Part shown: positions 55,501 through 61,586 of the stretch, piece after piece
Position numbering within the stretch: position 1 is the stretch's first letter
Layout: each line of letters begins with the position of its first letter
Translations under genes and position numbers: made by a program
The notes under the pieces: model-generated
What the model saw: only the letters and a program-made list of their open reading frames with translations
Database searches by the model: none
What the model was told of the DNA's origin: nothing
NCBI GenBank assembly: GCA_017165825.1
Contig: CM029385.1
Location: 1,594,837-1,658,836, forward strand
Reading direction: 5' to 3'
Length of the DNA stretch: 64,000 bases
DNA from: Hepsetus odoe
Lineage: Eukaryota > Chordata > Actinopteri > Characiformes > Hepsetidae

Positions 55501-58175
55501 TGATTCGGGCTTTTATGGGGATGGTTCTGGCTTTTCTGGGAGCTTGGTTACAACTTTTCTGGAGGCAGTTCTGGCTTTCTGGGAGTTGGTTCTGGCTTTC
55601 TGGAGAGATGGTCCGGGCTTTTTGGACCACATTTGTAGACAATGTTAACCTTGTAGCTAAACTCTAAAAATGAGTTGTCAGATGTTGCCACCTGGTTCAA
55701 TCGTTGCTTGGAGACTTTCATGAACCGATGATGAACGGATCGATCTTCACTTCATCGGAAACGGAGGATTTCGCTTCAACACAAAGTGAAACACTAACTT
55801 GTAATCCTCAGGACTGCGCAGCCTCTCAGTTCACGACGTGGCTGGCGGAGATTCTGAAGCAAAGCATAACAGTGCTGTGTCTCCTCTCCAACCCAGAGGG
55901 TTCGGGGAGCTTAGGTATGACTCATCTGAGCACTGCAGCTGTGGGTGAAGACTGAAGATGCTCCATAATTTCCACTGAATGTGGGAAAAAGCCCCCAGTG
56001 GTGGTTCAGGCCCACTCATGTGCTGAGGAACACTGCAGACACTTCGCTTATGGCTTTCTTTTACGCATGTCAGACTGGGCCGCATCTGTGAACACTCTCC
56101 CGTTTTACCTCATGTGTCGGGGCGAAGAAAGGGTCTTTATCTATGGACGACAGCAGGCTCCGGCGCAACGTACTCCAGTTGTTTTGTTTTCAGAGGGTTC
56201 GACGGGGTGGTCTATGTTTCTGATAATCCGGAAGCCTTTTTTGAGCGTGAAGCACAATCTGCAGTGGCAGAAAAGCTCAAACAAATTACAGCCAAACTTG
56301 TTTTCCTGTCCGGCGCTGGCACAGCTGACCGAGGCTGCTGATGAATGTGAAACACCATTTAACGATTGCGCAAAAACTTGGCCCGGACTCGCTGCCGCAG
56401 TGGCGGTTGCGGCCCCTTCTTCAGCCCTCCAGACGTCTGAGGTGGTTCGCCACATCCTCGTCCCAGCAGGCCGCGCAGCGCTATGTGGGAGCAACGCCAC
56501 CAGCCTGGCACCTTCCACAGTTTTTGCTCTTTGGTACATTCCTATTTTCTCCAATTAAACCGACTGGCTGCCAAATCCGGCATCTAGTAAAAGTGACTGC
56601 CGTGTCACATTAAAGCGGTGCTGATCCTGAATCATATCCCGAGCGCCATTGTTCACTACAGCTCAGCCTGCGGACCCACACCGCCACCGTTACAGTGCAG
56701 ATGTAATAACACACACGGGCTAAAGACAGACATGCTCAGTAAAGGCACCTGATGTGAGAAGCAGCTTCATATGAAAGTGAAAGTGACTGTGTGCGAATGA
56801 GAAACACAACACACAGTGAACCACGAAAAAACAAGTGCATCCTCTGCATTTTACCCACACACAGCCATTTCCAGCACCCAAGGCAGTGGGTGGTATATAA
56901 TTAAAGAACCTCAGGGTAACCCACTGGCCTTAGGTGCTTGTGTCCCAGCATAAAGAAAATGCATTTTCTCAAAAATGTTCTGCAACGCTGACAACGATGA
57001 AATATAAACCTGGCCAACCTCATGCACATCATTTTACTAACTTCTTTGTACACGGTTTAGGCTGAGTTTAAAATGAGCATGTTCAAATCTTTGCCAATTT
57101 TATTGACAGAACTGGGTTATAGAGTTATGGGAGAGAGGACAGGGAGAGTGGGCGGTGGAGTTCAGGGTGTGTGGGTGTGTGTCCGTGGAGGGCAAGTAGA
57201 GACGGTGATGAAATTAGGCGGTGAAGTTCATGTGGATTATTTTCAGTGGGTGTTTTATTGGAGTTGAAGTTCGAAGGCAATAGTCTTTAATTCTATTAAT
57301 ATGGAGTGAGATTCAGTTCACTTTCAGCACAGACAGACGCTCAGGCGTCCTTCAGAAACACGTCTCCTCTACACTCTCAGTACACTCCTGTACTTTGCTT
57401 TACACTCTCAGGACATTTCTATTACTTTTACTCACTTATCTCAGTACACTCCTGTACTTTTACTTTACCTCTCAGTACACTCCTGTACTTTTACTTTACA
57501 CTCTCAGTACACTCCTGTACTTTTACTGTACACTCTCAGTACACTCCTGTACTTTTACTTTACACTCTCAGTACATTCCTGTCCTTTTACTTTACACTCT
57601 CAGTACATTTCCTGTTCTTTTGTAGTTGTACAGTACTTTGTATCATCTTTTGTTTGCTGTAGTAATTTCTAATGTTTAGAACTATTACTTGAGTAAATAA
57701 TGAAATTTGCATCTCTGACTGAGGTTTAGATCAGTTTTCAGATACAACTAAGGGTGTACGGCCAACTCTTTTGGAATTTGGAAACATCAATTTCTTTAGT
57801 TGACATTTTGTGAAATCATGTAATGCACAACACTTCATTTCTACAGCACTGTTGCTATACTAACACAATGAAAGCTGATTTAGAGTTCACTCACATTATA
57901 CATCACCAGGTCATGTTCACAGAAAGATTAAACTTCCCTGTTATCAGGTTCAAAGGTTATCAGTTTTCCATTGGGGAAGGAAAAAAATCCTATAAAGCAA
58001 TTGTTGAGATATGACTCACTCCTGCCATTTCCCCTGCGCTGGGATGGAGCAGCCTGATCAGGCAGTAGCTTCTGGGCTCTGATCCAAGCAGAGTGCAACA
58101 CAAACCAACACTTAACAGCATAAAGCCAAGCTGATACATAGACAGGGTCACAAAATCACTCAAGGTGGAAGAAAA

Positions 58176-58210
<35 letters not shown>

Positions 58211-60623
58211 GAGAGAGAGAGAGTATAGGACTACTGGTATAGAACTCTATAAGTGAAAGTGAAAATGACTATCCATCATCGTGACCACACCTAAGTATTT
58301 CTCAACATTTTACCCACATTCCCATGCAGTGTAGCAGCCATATCCAGCACCTGGGGAGCAGTGATGCAGACAGTACCTTGCTCAAGGGTACCTCAAGATG
58401 AAACAAGGATGACAGATTATCATCCCTTATTCACAACGAACACTTCCTGAAGGACAAAGATTTTGTCTCTCATTTTCAGTACAGTCGTGAGCGGAGACAA
58501 GCAGTGCCGGATCTATCTCAGAGGAACAAAAGGCCAGTGGCGTCAAGGGCTGGAACGTCGCCCGAGAAACCTGGAGCTCACCACCTGAATGAAACAAACC
58601 GGTCTAAAGAAATTGAAACTGTTGCTGAAGACTGGCGGTGGTGCGTCTTGAATGTTGATTTAAGTTTGGAATTAAACAGGTGGGGGCAGCGGTGGCCTGG
58701 TGAGTTCAGGCGTTGGCGCATGATCGGAGGATCGGGGTTGAACGCTTCCCCAATAGGTTTCTAAGTACCCTTGAGCAAGGTGCCGTCCCGTCCGCCAGCG
58801 ACCTGTCCGGGGTGTGTCCCCCGTCCTTCGCCCTGTGTGAGCTGGGACGGACTCCAGCACTCCCCCGCGGCAAATTCTCTTGGACTAATAGACCGGATTT
58901 ACACGACTAACTACTCTCATGCTTTTTCGCCAACATTTCACAGCATCTCACATAAAATAATCCATCTTTGATATCAGTGTTCTTCTTTTTCCCTTCTCCT
59001 AACTTCTTTTTCTGCCCCGGCAGCACCTCCGCTTCCATGTGCGAAGAAAAAGGGATTCTGTCATGTCGAGGCCTCTGGACCATTCCAGCATTTTCCCCGG
59101 CTACATTCGGGCTCATGTGATGGAACGTGTTGGAGAATTGGCGATCACGCATGAGGACTTCGTAGAGAGTTACTCCAGTGCTGACGCGCCGAGCTGAACA
59201 TTCGTACTGGGAAATCTGAAATAGCAGAAAAGGGAAAAAAGCACCAGTTGTTACAAATTGCGCTGCTCTCCTTAGGAAGTGTTTATGCAAACATGCCAAA
59301 ACACGAACGAACGGCAGGCGGGAGCTCAGCGACGCCACGTTATCCTGACTAGCAAGGCCAGAGGGCATACTTCCCGGGATGCGCCGCGTCCGGAGGCATG
59401 TCGCCCCAGCAGACGTTCCAGGGCATCAGAGAAGGCGATCGGCAACCAGCTGGTGAGATAGGTGGCGGTGTGGTCTGGTGTAGGGTACTTGCCTACGGAT
59501 CTATGGATCAAGAAGTTGCAGGTTCTAATCCCACCTCTAGCACTACTATCACTGGGTTCCTGAGCAAGACCCTTAACCTGAACTGCTCAGGGGACTGTCC
59601 CTGTAATTAGGACATGGAGAGACGCTCTGGATAAGAGTGTGTAATGTAAATGTAAGATGGGCGGGTTTGTTCTTCTAGGACTCCCGTGGTGTTTCTCTCT
59701 AACAACCTCTTCTGAATATTTTCCACCCGTAGCGCATTAAAGCACTCGGTTAGCTGCTCGATCTGTCTGGGTGTCTCTTTCATCACGAAGAGGTTTTAAC
59801 ACGACTGTAAATGGTGACGGCTTTTCAGAGCACGTGCATGAAACTTCTCACCTCCATGAGAAACCGAACACCTAAACCAAGACTCAGCAAACAGCTAGAG
59901 GGTCCTTAAATCTCAGTAGTAACAAAAAACAACACCTTATATGGAAGTTCTGGGGTTCAGCTGATGCACTGAGCTCAGTGTGGAATTAATGTTAATACTG
60001 ATTTTAAAATTAGAGTTTTAAAATGACGTCACACAAAAACAGCCTTTACAAAATGCTGCAAAAATGTTTGCTTGATGTCTGATTCGAATGGATTTTCCGA
60101 TTTGGTTATTTTGCATAGAAAATATAGATTTGTAGTCCATCGTTCTAAGCTTTGTTGAAAATAATTCCATATCCTGCTACTTGTGGGACAAGAAAACCTC
60201 CTCCTTTCTTTTGTTCTCCTTTCAGATAATAAGAAAGATCCTTTTTCATCCTCCTACAGGCCTGGATTTATTCCAGTTTCGACCTTTTCCTTTAAAAGCC
60301 TGTTTGTTTCCATTTGAGCCGATTAAAGGAGTAAATGTATCGGTGGGTGTAAGGCACTCCTGGTTTTTATCTCTTAATGCTTTTTAGATGCTGAAATCAG
60401 ACCTTTGAGAAGATGTGTGTGTTTGTGTGGAAGTGCGTGAATCAGCAGAAGCTCCGGTGGAAGTGTGTGAGGTTTGGTCCAGACGTTTCTCAGACTGAAC
60501 TGAGGCGACGGTAGCGGAGCTGCCATTTTGGGATTTTCACCTTTAATTTCCTTCCATTTTATCAACAGAACAATATATCACTCAAGCCCTTGTTCAGGTT
60601 GAGCGCATCTGTACAGCAGACCT

Positions 60624-60669
<46 letters not shown>

Positions 60670-61108
60670 CTAGAGCTCTTCTGTTTCTGTCCCTATCCCT
60701 TTCTTGCTCTAAGCTTGTTCACGTTCTTTTAAATTCTTCCTCTCCTACGCTCAGTCTCTCTCCGTCTGTCTCACTCTCAGCCTCTCTCCGTCTGTCTCAC
60801 TCTCAGCCTCTCTCCGTCTGTCTCACTCTCAGCCTCTCTCCGTCTGTCTCACTCTCAGCCTCTCTCCGTCTCTGTCTCACTCTCAGCCTCTCTCCGTCTC
60901 TGTCTCTCTCTCACTCATTTTTTCTCTCTCTCTCACTTTCTGTCTCACTCTCTCCCTTTACCTCTGACTCCCCCTCTTTTTCCCCTCTCACTACTCTGTC
61001 TCTCTTCCTCCCTCACACTCTCCCTCTCTCTCTCTCTGACCAGGTGTTCTCACATATTTCCATGTTCTGACTCAGGCATAAGCAAGCACATGTATGCACG
61101 CGTCTGAG

Positions 61109-61173
<65 letters not shown>

Positions 61174-61526
61174 CTCCTTCTAATTCATCCCTTGGTTGGA
61201 AGGGGTTGCTGAGAGGCCCTTGCTGTGCCGTCTGCAGCCTCGCTGTTCGGGACTCTGACTCTGCTGGAGTGTTACAGACGCAGCAGCAGAGTCAGCGGAC
61301 TCACTCACCTGCCTTGTGTACTGAGGCCTTCGCACACATCAGTCAAAAGATCACACTGGCTGATCACATGTCTGGACTGCTTCGGTCTCATTCCCACAAT
61401 GATTTGCATTAAAATGAACAAAACCTGGCGGGAAAGATAAAACTTTCACAGATGCTTTTAAACAGAACTGCAGACCAAGCTTAAATCTGATGCCCTTCTT
61501 AAAGATCACTGAACCAGGCCTGCTTA

Positions 61527-61586
<60 letters not shown>

